Below are positions 28,842-37,939 of a stretch of 64,000 nt of DNA, piece after piece. The DNA comes from SAR324 cluster bacterium JCVI-SC AAA005. Its GTDB lineage: Bacteria > SAR324 > NAC60-12. Positions within the stretch are counted from its first letter, which is position 1. Each line of letters begins with the position of its first letter. Both the position numbers and the translations under genes were made by a program. The notes below the pieces were generated by a model that was not told the origin of the DNA, did no database searches, and saw nothing but the letters and a program-made list of their open reading frames with translations. The stretch is taken from NCBI GenBank assembly GCA_000224765.2, contig AGAU01000083.1, positions 1-64,000 of the forward strand. The letters run 5' to 3'.

Positions 28842-30092
28842 TCAGGGGGTCAAAGCCTGATAGACAACATTCCGCAGATACTGAAAAAACTTGTGTTCTG
28901 GAGGAGGAATCAATTGCCCCATCTGTATCAAAATTAGCTCTTCTTGGGGATCAATTAAGAACTTTGTAGAAGCCAAGCCTGCCCAACCAAAGCTCCCCTT
29001 ACTTCCCAGGCTCATACTCTGTGCAGGATCCATATTGACCGAAACCCCTAATCCCCAGCCTTCTCCCTTGAGTGGATTGTTGCAAATTTCCAATGGGAAT
29101 AGTTCTGCCGAGAGATGGTTGATACGCATTAGCTCAATGGTCTTATGGCTCAGCAGACGCTCTCCCTCCCACTTGCCGTATTGCAACAACATGCGCGCAA
29201 ACTTCAGGTAGTCCAAAGCGGTAGAAGCTAACCCATGGCCACCACGAAGGCAGTTATGTGGAGCTTTGTAAATCTCTGGTTCGAAGCTGTTCAAAAGTTG
29301 GAGTTGACCTCCTTCTTGCGAAGCCCTCTCAAGGATCTCTGGTGTAAGTTTTGGATCAAACCAATCAGCAATACTGTACAGTTCAGCCAGACGTGATAGT
29401 TCCTGAACAGGTAGGTGATAGCCCGTATCTTTCATTCCAAGAGGATCAAAGATGCGCTGCTGAAGAAAACAGTCGATTGGTTGTCCTGAAATAATTTCAA
29501 CTAGGCGAGCGCATACATCAGTCGACACGCTATAGTGCCAGCGAGTCCCCGGCTGATAAGCCAACGGAAAATTCAATAAATGATTGACCATCCCCTCAAG
29601 ACTTAAAGGAGCTCTTTCTGCAGAAGATTGTTTATATAGCTTGGCTACGGGATGATGCTCTGCGTGCATTTCATAGGTTAGACCTGAGGTGTGGGTCAAA
29701 AGCTGATGAATCGTCACTGGGCGTTTACAGGCTTCTGTCTTCATTTCCCCAGTCTTTTCATCCATTCCTGCATACGCCTCCAACTCAGAGAACTTTGGCA
29801 AGAGTTCCGCAGCAGGCGTGTCCAAGCGGAACCGGCCTTCTTCAAGTAGCATCAACAAAGCAACACTGACAATTGGCTTAGTCATCGAGTCAATCCGAAA
29901 GATCGTGTCTTGTTCTATCGGCAATCCTCTCTCGATATCTCGTAACCCCGCCCAACGGAAATAGGATAAATCTCCTCGACGCCAGACCAACACTTGTACA
30001 CCAGGCAATTGTCCTGGTTTTCCGATAGTGTTGATCAATAAGTTATCCAAGTGATTCAGACGCTTGAAGTCTAATGATGGGCGAGTTGACAT
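28842..30092 (-). CDS. Beta-lactamase-fold serine hydrolase (class C / esterase type)
   Basis: 416 residues. The SxxK motif is SMTK (Ser 69, Lys 72) in FRIDSMTKPIVSVAL; the second-motif Tyr lies in WHYSVSTDV near residue 188; a GGHGLASTALDYLKFARMLL segment precedes the C-terminal GSFGWAG. No signal peptide is visible, so it is probably a cytoplasmic esterase or amidase rather than a resistance enzyme. Single gene, divergent from the BKACE gene; 268 bases between them, 30093-30360, hold no convincing gene. Confidence 0.85.
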   Translation of the reverse strand: MSTRPSLDFKRLNHLDNLLINTIGKPGQLPGVQVLVWRRGDLSYFRWAGLRDIERGLPIEQDTIFRIDSMTKPIVSVALLMLLEEGRFRLDTPAAELLPKFSELEAYAGMDEKTGEMKTEACKRPVTIHQLLTHTSGLTYEMHAEHHPVAKLYKQSSAERAPLSLEGMVNHLLNFPLAYQPGTRWHYSVSTDVCARLVEIISGQPIDCFLQQRIFDPLGMKDTGYHLPVQELSRLAELYSIADWFDPKLTPEILERASQEGGQLQLLNSFEPEIYKAPHNCLRGGHGLASTALDYLKFARMLLQYGKWEGERLLSHKTIELMRINHLSAELFPLEICNNPLKGEGWGLGVSVNMDPAQSMSLGSKGSFGWAGLASTKFLIDPQEELILIQMGQLIPPPEHKFFQYLRNVVYQALTP

Positions 30093-30360
30093 GCTGAACC
30101 TTCAACAGAAATATCGATGTATTTTTGGATCAAAAAATTACGATCAATTTAAACTTGAAGACTACGAGAATCTAGACATTTTCCAGAAAATCTCAATCAC
30201 AGATCCAGACTTTCAACTGGTTTTCAGATTAATTTGGCGTTACGAACAGAGCCACTCACCAGTATCTGGAGCCAATCAGGTTCACAAAACCCTTGCATCG
30301 AAGTCCCCGATAGCGTTTGATCGCAGGCAAACCAACAATTTTCCGCCAAGAGAATGTCCG

Positions 30361-31287
30361 ATGACTCAAAAAGCAATCCTGACTTGCGCTCCCACGGGAG
30401 CAATCCATACCCCATCGATGTCCCCACATCTACCAGTGACTGCTGATGAAATTGCCGAAGCTGCGATTGCTGCGGCAGAAGCTGGGGCTTCCATCATTCA
30501 TCTCCACGCACGCGATGAAGAAAACGGACGTCCTAATCAAACCCCAGAAGCCTTTCTGAAGTTCCTACCCCGAATCAAGCAGGCTTGTAACGTAGTGATC
30601 AACATCACAACAGGAGGTGCACCCCAGATGACCCTGGCCCAGCGTATGTCTCCTGCTAAGGAGCTTCAACCAGAGCTGGCTTCTCTGAATATGGGCTCAA
30701 TGAATTTTGGGCTCTATCCGATGCTCAAACGCTACAGCGACTTTAAACATGACTGGGAACGACAGCACCTGGAGAATAGTCGTGATCTGGTGTTCAAGAA
30801 CACATTTCAAGATATTGAAGAGATTTTGACGACGTGTTCTTCCAACGACACACGTTTCGAGTTTGAGTGCTATGATACAAGCCATCTCTATAATCTTGCT
30901 CATTTTCTGGATCGTGGACTGGTCAAAGTGCCAATACTGGTTCAGACAGTATTTGGTATCTTGGGAGGAATCGGAACTCATCCTGAAGATGTGGCTCACA
31001 TGAGACGAACGGCGGACCGACTGTTTGGTGATCAATATGTCTGGTCGGTACTTGGGGCTGGACGTTCGCAGATGCAAATTGCAGCCATGTCTGCAGCGCA
31101 AGGTGGTTCAGTACGGGTCGGATTGGAAGACTCTCTCTGGCTGTCCAAAGGTGTCTTGGCAGAAAGTAACGCTCAGCAAGTCCTAAAGGCCCGGAAGGTC
31201 TTGGAAGGACTCTCTGTAGAAGTGGCGACTCCAGACGAAGCCAGGAAAATGCTGCACCTCAAAGGAGGAAATCAGGTCAACTTCTAG
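30361..31287 (+). CDS. Beta-keto acid cleavage enzyme (BKACE, DUF849)
   Basis: Zinc-dependent enzyme that condenses a beta-keto acid with acetyl-CoA and releases acetoacetate and an acyl-CoA; the founding member is 3-keto-5-aminohexanoate cleavage enzyme. Start at 30361 (MTQKAILTCAPTGAIHTPSM) gives 308 residues, the family size; the open frame to 30064 lacks family similarity and runs into the opposite gene's start. The zinc ligands are in IIHLHARDE (His 47 and 49), with FECYDTSHL further on and GLEDSLWLSKGVLA near the C-terminus. Substrate is not predictable. The stop overlaps the opposing SDR gene by 4 bases. Confidence 0.9.
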   Translation: MTQKAILTCAPTGAIHTPSMSPHLPVTADEIAEAAIAAAEAGASIIHLHARDEENGRPNQTPEAFLKFLPRIKQACNVVINITTGGAPQMTLAQRMSPAKELQPELASLNMGSMNFGLYPMLKRYSDFKHDWERQHLENSRDLVFKNTFQDIEEILTTCSSNDTRFEFECYDTSHLYNLAHFLDRGLVKVPILVQTVFGILGGIGTHPEDVAHMRRTADRLFGDQYVWSVLGAGRSQMQIAAMSAAQGGSVRVGLEDSLWLSKGVLAESNAQQVLKARKVLEGLSVEVATPDEARKMLHLKGGNQVNF

Positions 31288-32072
31288 GCTAGCATACGAG
31301 TGTCCCCATCTACTGAGATAGCTTGGCCAGAGATTAATTTCCCTTTCTCTGCGGCTAGGTAGAGCACTTGGTTGGCAATGTCCTGTGGAGTGACATAGGA
31401 CTTGATGGAGGTATAAGAGAAAGCTTCTTGCTCGATTTCTTCAAAGGAGACACCTCTTTTCTCAGCTTTAGCCGTCAACACCAGTTGCTGACGCTCTCCA
31501 GATACCAAACCAGGGAGGATCGCATTGACGCGAATCTGATCAGGCCCCAATTCAATAGCTAATGACTTGGTCAGACCGATCACCCCCCACTTGGCGGTCG
31601 AGTAGGGAGTGCGGAAGGCAAATCCACACTTTCCAGCTGCCGAGGAGATATTGACGATGGAGGAATTTTTACTCTTCCGAAGAGATGAGACAGCTGCCTT
31701 TGTGAAAAAATATTGACTGCTCAGACAAACCGAAAGGCACCGTTCCCAGTCTGTTTGCTGAATTTCTTCGATTGGGGAGGTTGGCCCGGCAATACCAGCA
31801 TTGTTAACCAAACAATCCAGGCCCCCAAGTTGTCCAATAGCAGACTGTGTAAATTTTTGAACTGCCTGAGCATCGGCGACATCTACTTCTTTACAGTAAA
31901 CTCTCGGATAATTTTGTCTTAACTGAGAGACCAACTCTGGGCTGATATCACAGGTCGCTACCTTTGCTCCTTCGGCAAGAAATCCCTGGACGATGGCTAA
32001 ACCAATACCAGAACCTCCTGCCGACACGATTATCTTACTTCCCTCCAGATTTAGATCCATGCGGGTCCCCAT
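31284..32072 (-). CDS. Short-chain dehydrogenase/reductase
   Basis: Classical SDR, 262 residues: NAD(P)-binding VSAGGSGIGLAI, NNAGIAG near 90, catalytic Ser in VNISSAAG (about 143) and YSTAK (Tyr 157, Lys 161), then PGLVSGERQQ and a C-terminal SGQAISVDGD. An acidic residue after the second strand (CDIS) suggests NAD preference. Substrate unknown. Convergent with, and overlapping by 4 bases, the BKACE gene, so the two may serve one beta-keto acid pathway, though not one transcript. Confidence 0.9.
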   Translation of the reverse strand: MGTRMDLNLEGSKIIVSAGGSGIGLAIVQGFLAEGAKVATCDISPELVSQLRQNYPRVYCKEVDVADAQAVQKFTQSAIGQLGGLDCLVNNAGIAGPTSPIEEIQQTDWERCLSVCLSSQYFFTKAAVSSLRKSKNSSIVNISSAAGKCGFAFRTPYSTAKWGVIGLTKSLAIELGPDQIRVNAILPGLVSGERQQLVLTAKAEKRGVSFEEIEQEAFSYTSIKSYVTPQDIANQVLYLAAEKGKLISGQAISVDGDTRMLA

Positions 32073-32181
32073 TTGTGGACTAAAAAGTTTGAAAACTGAA
32101 AATTATTGATCATATGGAAAATTCAATTGGTGTTGAAGTAGTCAATACTACTGAATCTTTCTGTGCTTCCAAGAGTGATGT

Positions 32182-32757
32182 ATGAATCATTCGCTCTTCA
32201 CGAGCCGGCTGAAACTGACTGTTTTTTCACAATCACACTTTTCGGAGTTAGTCAGACTGAACGCAGACTTCGAGGTCATGCGTTATTTCCCATCAACTCT
32301 GAACTCTGAAGAAAGTGCTGCTCTGTTGCAAAGGATCATTGCGCACCACTAGAAAAACAAATACTCCTCGTTTGCACTGCACCTAAACGAGAGTATCGCA
32401 TTTGCTGGCTGGTGTGGTTTGATGAAGGTTCCCTGTTCAGCCCATTTCACACCAACTGTTGAAATTGGTTGCAGGCTTCACAAGAGTTTCTGGAGAAATA
32501 GGCTGGCGCCAGAGGCAGCTAAATGTGTTTTACGTTTCGGTTTTCTTGATTTGGGATTATCTGAAATTGTTTCATTCACGACAGTGTTAAATCATCCATC
32601 CGTCAGGGTGTTGCAGAAAATTGGTACGGGGTGTAGACCTGAAGATACTTTTGATCATCCTAACTTACCTGTAAATCATCCTTTGCAAAGGTATATGCTC
32701 TATCGATTGCAGAAAACTGAGTGGCTGGAACATCATGAATTCCCTGAAATACCATGA
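32182..32757 (+). pseudogene. GNAT acetyltransferase broken by one TAG
   Basis: A single frame from ATG 32182 to 32757 reads as a RimJ/RimL-like GNAT protein: LNADFEVMRYFPSTL, LQRIIAHH, then TAG at 32350-32352, then HFTPTVEIGCRLHKSFW, CVLRFGFLDLGLSEIVSF, GCRPEDTFDHPNLPVNHP. Family members show 'LNADPEVMRYFP', 'FTP.VEIGWRL...FWGKGYATEAA' and 'FDHP.LPEGHPL'. Besides the stop, the acetyl-CoA loop (GKGYATEAA) reads RNRLAPEAA, so the gene was probably already decaying. The downstream half has its own Met at 32419 but would lack the N-terminal half of the fold. Confidence 0.85.
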
Positions 32758-32949
32758 TTTTTTGTTAATCAAGCTACTCAGAAATCTTGCACAATTTTGG
32801 CAACAGTTAAGATACTGCTTGGTCATCTGGTCAAAAGTTTTTCGTTTAACACACTCGTTGAGCCACAATTAGATAAACTAAGATCGATCCAGAATTTTAG
32901 AAATCTCACAACACACCCAAATTTTTAGTGCTGTTGACAGGAGGCCTCT

Positions 32950-33300
32950 TTGAAAAAAGAACATCGTGTACATCCTAGATACCGTGTCCAACTGCTGGCC
33001 AAGATGGAAGAAGGCCAACGGGTATCGCACGTCAAGGTGATTGACTTGAGCTTGGCAGGGTGCCGTATTCTCTGCAAACAACTGCTCAACCCCTCTGCGC
33101 ATGTACGGCTTACTTTTTTTCTGAGAAATGAGGCAGGTCATAAACCATGCTTGCCAATTTCCTCCCGTGTCACCCGAGTGTTCAAGGTTGAAGAAGAAAA
33201 AATGGTTGGACTTGCTTTCATTGGCTCGATCTTACCTGAGAACGGGATAGAAGAACTTATCGCAGAAGCTGCAAAAAATCCCAAGGCTAAGCTCGCCTAG
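32950..33300 (+). CDS. Single PilZ-domain protein
   Basis: 116 residues forming one PilZ domain, a cyclic-di-GMP receptor. The arginine motif is HRVHPRYRV and the second motif is DLSLAGCR (D-x-S-x-x-G), both intact, so ligand binding is likely. The start is a TTG at 32950 with a strong AGGAGG 7 bases upstream. Single gene, following the broken GNAT gene. It could regulate flagellar motility or surface growth through protein contact. Confidence 0.85.
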   Translation: MKKEHRVHPRYRVQLLAKMEEGQRVSHVKVIDLSLAGCRILCKQLLNPSAHVRLTFFLRNEAGHKPCLPISSRVTRVFKVEEEKMVGLAFIGSILPENGIEELIAEAAKNPKAKLA

Positions 33301-33388
33301 TTCTTGAATGAACAAATAATAATTTATCACTCGATTTAAACTGGATGCAGGATGCCTTGCCAGTGACTCCTTCCCCTATGGAAGAACT

Positions 33389-33520
33389 ATGAAAATCCTA
33401 ATTTTCAGTATGGCTGTCCTCTTTCTTAGCCAATTAGGTGCTTGTTCCATGAGTTGTACATCGGTTATGAGCAGCAATGCTAACTACAATGAATGTGTGA
33501 TGCGTAACACTCTCTCTTGA
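33389..33520 (+). CDS. Tiny lipoprotein-like protein with C-x3-C ... E-C pattern
   Basis: 43 residues. MKILIFSMAVLFLSQLGAC is a short signal with an L-G-A-C lipobox ending at Cys 19. The mature part begins C-S-M-S-C and has N-E-C-V 12 residues after the second Cys. A GGAAG lies 6 bases before the ATG. The same arrangement (Cys at the cleavage site, Cys 4 later, E-C-[VL] 12-13 residues later) occurs in the two tandem genes at 52024-52301. Function unknown; probably an exported envelope peptide. Nothing recognisable lies in 33521-33786. Confidence 0.6.
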   Translation: MKILIFSMAVLFLSQLGACSMSCTSVMSSNANYNECVMRNTLS

Positions 33521-33786
33521 CAAACAACTTACCTCTTACAGCATCTTTCCCCAAAGCTTTGAATCCACCTCCTCGTAATCTGCTCCATCTTTTCATCTAA
33601 CCCGGCTATGTTGCTTTAGCTTTCATAGACAAAAAGCAGAAGACAATCAGTAATTCACTAGTTATTACCAATAAGCTGGTGATGATATCCGATACTACTT
33701 CATCCGAAGTTTAAGAACATCTAAAACAAGACCTCAAATGAGCAAAGCAGACGAGTTTAACAAAGACTGAGAGCAGGGTACGAAGA

Positions 33787-34143
33787 GTGATTTTTTTTCT
33801 TATAATTGCTCCTTATCATCTAAATCACATCACCGTTAACTATAAAACAGGTGACCACATCCAAATTGAATCCGACAAGGAATTGATCAACCAAGTCAAA
33901 GAAATGTTCACAATTTGCCTTGTCGAGTGATTTTTGAAGGTCCCAACTTTCTCTGCCTTCAACAAATGCCTAAGCTTCACCAGAGAAGAACCTCAATACA
34001 ATGGTGTAATGACAGCCATCACCAACCAAGACAACAAAATCTTTCGTCAGGAAAGCCCAGTACAAACCCTGAATTACGACCCTTCCGATAATCAAGACGA
34101 GAGTTGGACTGATTTTAATAGCGAGCCTTTAGAAAAGAAATAA
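33787..34143 (+). pseudogene. Unrecognised frame split by a TGA
   Basis: One frame is open from a GTG at 33787 to TAA at 34141-34143 except for TGA at 33928-33930. The first part (about 47 codons) includes ITVNYKTGDHIQIESDKEL; the second (69 codons from a TTG at 33934) is acidic and Asn/Gln-rich (NYDPSDNQDESWTDFNSEP). No family recognised. It could be one broken gene, two small genes, or chance; the long hydrophilic tail argues mildly for a former gene. Confidence 0.3.
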
Positions 34144-34203
34144 AGGCTTTGATAAATCTTGATAATTTAAGTTACCAATAATATTCGCAATGACATTTTT
34201 TAT

Positions 34204-34591
34204 TTTTATGTCCTGCATGATCTCTCGATTCTTGTACACACTGCAGACCTATTTATGATTATGTATTTGAGCCAAACTGTAGAGATGGAACCGACATGGG
34301 AGATCATCCGCAATCCCCAGCACCGCTACACCCAGGCGCCCGATCAATACGGTACCAGTGTCTGATCCCCGCGTCACTCGTCAATTACCAACCATTCGTG
34401 GAGAGGGCTCCTGTCCGACTAATCGGTTACCTCTTGGACCTCGCTTTTCACCTTGTTGTCAACACGCAACAACAGTTTGTCAACTAGCCTTTTTGCAACT
34501 ACAACCGGACGATCACAAGCCTCATCAAATACGCTGTGTCCGTTTGGAGGAGTTGAATCAGACTAATCAGCTAACAGAAGCATCACCATGA
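34204..34591 (+). pseudogene. C-terminal remnant of Opp/Dpp ABC transporter ATPase
   Basis: From about 34204 the frame reads LHDLSILVHTADLF, IMYLSQTVEMEPTWEII and RNPQHRYTQAP, matching the H-loop region and the oligopeptide/dipeptide ATPase tail ('SHDL.VV.HIADR..VMYLG.IVE.GPT..I..NPQHPYT'). It stops at 34364-34366; after a frameshift near 34355 the second frame carries DPRVTRQLPTIRGEG and GPRFSPCCQHATTVC, matching the Cys-rich oligo/HPY C-terminal domain. The Walker motifs and all N-terminal parts are gone. It ends where the FAD oxidase begins, suggesting a lost uptake system for that enzyme's substrate. Confidence 0.75.
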
Positions 34592-35715
34592 AAACAATGA
34601 ACCCCGATGTAGTAGTAATCGGAGGCGGTGTAATTGGAGCTGCTGTGGCCTACGGGCTGGCAGCACAAAAGGCCTCGGTTGTCATGCTAGATCGAGAGGA
34701 TTTTCAGTTAACGGCTTCTCGAGGAAATTTCGGACTTGTATGGCTACAGGGTAAGGGACACGGCATGCCACGGTATGCGCAGTGGAGCCAGGAAGCCACG
34801 GAACTGTAGTCAAACTTTGCAAAAAAGCTTGAGGACCAGACTGGTATTCCCCAGTACTATCATCGAACTGGTGGCTTCCAAATTTGTGTGGGAGAGGAAG
34901 AATACAGTAAGCGAAGTACATTCCTCAAAGAGATGCGAACCCAATCCCTGACAGGCACCTATGACTGTGAGATGATCAGCCGGGATAAGTTACAGAATAT
35001 GATCCCCAAGCTATCCTTGGGACCAATGGTTTCTGGAGCATCCTTTTGTCCCCACGATGGCTTTGCCAACCCCCTGCATTTGTTGCGCGCACTGCATCAA
35101 GCCTTTACTCAACTCAAGGGACAATTCTTCCCAAGTGCAGATGTACAGAGAATTGAGTACAACACCGATGGTTTCCTGATTCAGACCAATACAACAAAAT
35201 TCTCGACCAGAAAACTTGTTATCGCCAGTGGCCTGGCTACCACCAAGTTGTCTGCTCTGGTGGGCATCAGAGTACCTGTGCGACCTCAGCGTGGGCAAGT
35301 GCTCGTGACAGAAAAAACCGATCAGCTTTTCCCCTATGCGACGGGCCGCATCCGTCAAAATTCCGATGGAAGCTTCATGTTCGGAGCCTCCCACGAAGAA
35401 GTCGGCTATGACCTTGGTACTACCAACGGTGTTCTGCAAGACATTGCCAACCACGCCCTAACAGTCTTTCCAACCTTGAAAAATCTACAATTGATCCGTA
35501 GCTGGGGATCCCTGCGCGTGCTCACACCGGACCAAAAACCAGTCTATGTAGAATCACAAAGTTGTCCTGGAGCTTTTGCCGTAACCAGTCACAGCGGGGT
35601 CAGTCTGGCTTCAATTCACAGCAATTACCTGGTCGACTGGATTCTGTCCGGTCAAACCCAACCGATGTTTGAGGTTTTCGATTCTGCGAGGTTTGATGTT
35701 CCAGCCACCGCCTAA
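34588..35715 (+). pseudogene. FAD-dependent amine/amino-acid oxidase subunit broken by one TAG
   Basis: DadA/HcnC/opine-oxidase beta-subunit type flavoprotein (glycine oxidase fold). The frame is continuous from ATG 34588 to 35715 apart from TAG at 34807-34809. Before it: VVVIGGGVIGAAVAYGLA (FAD Rossmann motif) and SRGNFGLVWLQGKG. After it: QTGIPQYYHRTGGFQI, VPVRPQRGQVLVTEKT and TSHSGVSLA. In relatives the position of the stop is usually Trp ('ELWP.FA'), so TGG to TAG is the likely change. Everything else looks intact. It would be the first subunit of a three-component oxidase with the two genes that follow; 375 codons in all. Confidence 0.8.
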
Positions 35716-35986
35716 TGTTGCCAAGACAGTTCAAATCACCTTTGAGGGGCAGACCTATCAAGTGGCTCCTAGGCAAACCGTTGCTGCAGCCCTGATGGGA
35801 GAAGGCTACCTGACGCTGCGGAATTCGGTAGTCAGCGGAGAAACCAGAGCAGCTTTCTGCATGATGGGGATCTGTTTTGACTGCCTGCTTGAGATCGATG
35901 GCCGACCCAACCAACAATCCTGCATGATCCAAGTTCGTGAGGGTATGAACATCCAGCGTCAATTGAAGAAAGGGGAGCGTGCATGA
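35696..35986 (+). CDS. Small 2Fe-2S subunit of a heterotrimeric amine oxidase
   Basis: Ferredoxin-fold protein of the HcnA / opine- and hydroxyproline-dehydrogenase gamma type, about 96 residues from the Met at 35696 (a Met at 35669 is also in frame). The iron-sulfur ligands are in CMMGICFDCLLEIDG and QQSC, giving C-x4-C-x2-C-x12-C. It would pass electrons between the two flavin subunits. Overlaps the preceding FAD gene by 20 bases and the next by 4 (ATGA). Confidence 0.88.
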   Translation: MFQPPPNVAKTVQITFEGQTYQVAPRQTVAAALMGEGYLTLRNSVVSGETRAAFCMMGICFDCLLEIDGRPNQQSCMIQVREGMNIQRQLKKGERA

Positions 35987-37383
35987 GTCTAACAAAGTAT
36001 GACTACGTGATCATTGGAGCAGGCCCCGCAGGCATGGCTGCGGCTGTCGAAGCTTGTCAATACGGACTAAATGTACTGGTGCTGGATGAACAGCCAACTA
36101 TTGGGGGTCAAATCTATAGAAATATCGAAGATCTGGAGGAACAGCGTCCGGGTGAATTCCATCAACTGGGTGCTGATTATCAGGAGGCCTTTGAACTGGC
36201 TCAAAGATTCCACTCCTCTGAAGCCAAGTATCGGCCAGGCCGATCAATCTGGCAGATTGATTCAGATTTGACGCTATACCACATTGGACAAGATGGAGGA
36301 CCTTCGGAAACATGCCATGCTCCACGCATCCTGATTGCCACTGGTGCCATGGAGCGACCGATGCCTTTTCCAGGCTGGACGCTTCCCGGTGTGATGGCCT
36401 GCACTGCAGCAGACGTACTCTACAAAAGCTCTGGGTTGTTGCCCCGTGGTGAAATCGTCTTACTGGGTAGTGGACCCCTTTTATTATTGATTGCCTGCCG
36501 CTTGCTTGATGCTGGAGTTAAGATTGCTGCCTATCTGGATACAAATCCGCACCTCGCACCTTTTCAGGCGCTACCCTACTTACCTGAGGCCTTACGAGGA
36601 CACGATTATCTCCTCAAGGGAATCGCCATGCTCTGGCAAATGTTCACTTCTGGAGCGAAAGTCCACCTTGGTGTCACAGGAATAGAAGCACAGGGCGAGG
36701 CTCACCTGCAAAAAGTACAATTCCAGCAAGGAACTGCTACCTGGAAGGAGCTGACTGCAGACCTGCTGCTTCTGCATCATGGTGTGGTTCCCAACGTGCA
36801 GATCACCCGACAGCTTGGTTGTGAGCACGCTTGGTACGAGAAGCAACGCTACTGGGAACCCGTCCTTGATCAATGGGGTAATACCAGCATTGAAAATATT
36901 GCTGTGGCTGGAGATTCTGGTCGCGTCTGCGGCTCAGCCAATTCAGTGCTCACCGGTCGGCTAGCGGCTCTGGAAACTGCCAGAGCACTGGGCAAGATCG
37001 ATTCGTCCCAACAGACTGCTCTAGCAGTTCCTTTACTCAAAAGACAGAATCAGGAGTTGGCGATCCGTCCTTTCCTCGACACACTTTTCCCTCCAAGACG
37101 CCCCTGGTTGGTCCCACAGAATGAGGAGACGTTGATCTGTCGATGTGAGGAAGTCAGTGTTCGTGAGATCCGGGGTGCTGTGCGTCTGGGTGCCTTGAGC
37201 CCTGATCGAGTGAAGCCGATGATCCGTTGTGGAATGGGCCCATGTCAGGGGAGGATGTGTGGACTTACTGCCTCCGAGATCATTGCTGATGAACGCCAAG
37301 TTTCTCCAGTTGATGTTGGCTATTTTCGGGTACGTTCACCCATCAAACCCATTACTCTTGGACAGTTGGCCGGAATTGATTAA
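35983..37383 (+). CDS. FAD/NAD(P)-binding alpha subunit with C-terminal BFD-like 2Fe-2S domain
   Basis: 466-residue alpha subunit of the HcnB / OoxA / LhpB-type oxidase family. N-terminal FAD site YVIIGAGPAGMAAA, a second Rossmann motif around LLGSGPLLLL, AVAGDSGRVCG near 310, and a C-terminal bacterioferritin-associated-ferredoxin-like domain: ICRCEEVS ... IRCGMGPCQGRMCG. Heterotrimers of this kind oxidise glycine (HCN synthase), opines, or D-hydroxyproline. The partner flavin subunit just upstream carries an internal TAG, so this complex may be non-functional in this genome. Confidence 0.9.
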   Translation: MSLTKYDYVIIGAGPAGMAAAVEACQYGLNVLVLDEQPTIGGQIYRNIEDLEEQRPGEFHQLGADYQEAFELAQRFHSSEAKYRPGRSIWQIDSDLTLYHIGQDGGPSETCHAPRILIATGAMERPMPFPGWTLPGVMACTAADVLYKSSGLLPRGEIVLLGSGPLLLLIACRLLDAGVKIAAYLDTNPHLAPFQALPYLPEALRGHDYLLKGIAMLWQMFTSGAKVHLGVTGIEAQGEAHLQKVQFQQGTATWKELTADLLLLHHGVVPNVQITRQLGCEHAWYEKQRYWEPVLDQWGNTSIENIAVAGDSGRVCGSANSVLTGRLAALETARALGKIDSSQQTALAVPLLKRQNQELAIRPFLDTLFPPRRPWLVPQNEETLICRCEEVSVREIRGAVRLGALSPDRVKPMIRCGMGPCQGRMCGLTASEIIADERQVSPVDVGYFRVRSPIKPITLGQLAGID

Positions 37384-37468
37384 CCTCGTAGTTTCCGCTC
37401 TTCTTTGCTTTCACACTTTGCGTAATATATCAATCACAACTGAGTGTGGGCTTTGGGACTTTGCTTGA

Positions 37469-37501
37469 TGCTAGTAGCCAAGCAGGCGCTTGGTACTAGC
37501 A
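37469..37501 (+). terminator. Strong stem-loop after the oxidase operon
   Basis: TGCTAGTA-(g)-CCAAGC pairs with GCTTGG-TACTAGCA (14 pairs, one bulge, 4-base loop AGGC), followed by the A/T-rich GAATTTATTATTT. It lies 86 bases past the stop at 37383, a plausible intrinsic terminator, although the T run is interrupted. Confidence 0.55.
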
Positions 37502-37901
37502 GAATTTATTATTTCGGCGAAGGTGCAATCGAAACAGTGGCAGCTATTTTCTCGTAGGCTCCACCAATTTAGGAAATTTTCCCAGATATAGCTTCAGATT
37601 ACTTGCACTGAGTGCCTTGATCAACCACAAAAACTTCCTTAGCAGCCAAAATTATAACGGGTGAAGCCACTCCATCTTATCTATCATAATATCGACCGAG
37701 TGTTGCTGAGTCATGAATCAATTTAAGGCAAGCTATTCATTAGTAGCGACGTTGAAATCGGTAGGTTGGTCACCTTTAATTTTTTAACAAGTCAGCACAA
37801 AAACTAATAGCAAAACATTTACCAGACAATCAGGCATATCGGGGTGTACTCCAACTGTTGCGAATTGGGGATCAAATCATGTTGCCGATTGAGTTGAAAC
37901 C
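37502..37901. other. Gene-free stretch between oxidase operon and yceI
   Basis: About 400 bases with no supported reading frame. The only structure seen is a direct repeat of CATGTTGCC (about 37878 and 37901), the second copy running into the hairpin at the end of yceI. Confidence 0.5.
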
Positions 37902-37939
37902 ATGTTGCCAAAAGGTGTTTTTTCAACTTTTGGCAACAT
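37902..37939 (-). terminator. Hairpin overlapping the yceI stop
   Basis: ATGTTGCCAAAAG pairs perfectly (13 bp) with CTTTTGGCAACAT. On the minus strand the upstream arm lies in the last codons of the YceI-like gene (YVAKS) and the loop holds the stop and six A. No T run follows, so it may stabilise the 3' end rather than terminate by itself. Confidence 0.45.

Noticed and set aside
30064..30360. N-terminal extension of the BKACE protein
   Set aside because: The extra 99 residues have no family similarity and overlap the start of the opposite gene; the family begins at the Met at 30361.
32350..34809. Amber (TAG) recoding as a shared explanation for the interrupted genes
   Set aside because: Two breaks are TAG but others in the window are TAA (7370, 63205) and TGA (33928), and the GNAT and cysteine synthase remnants have further damage; ordinary decay or error explains them better.
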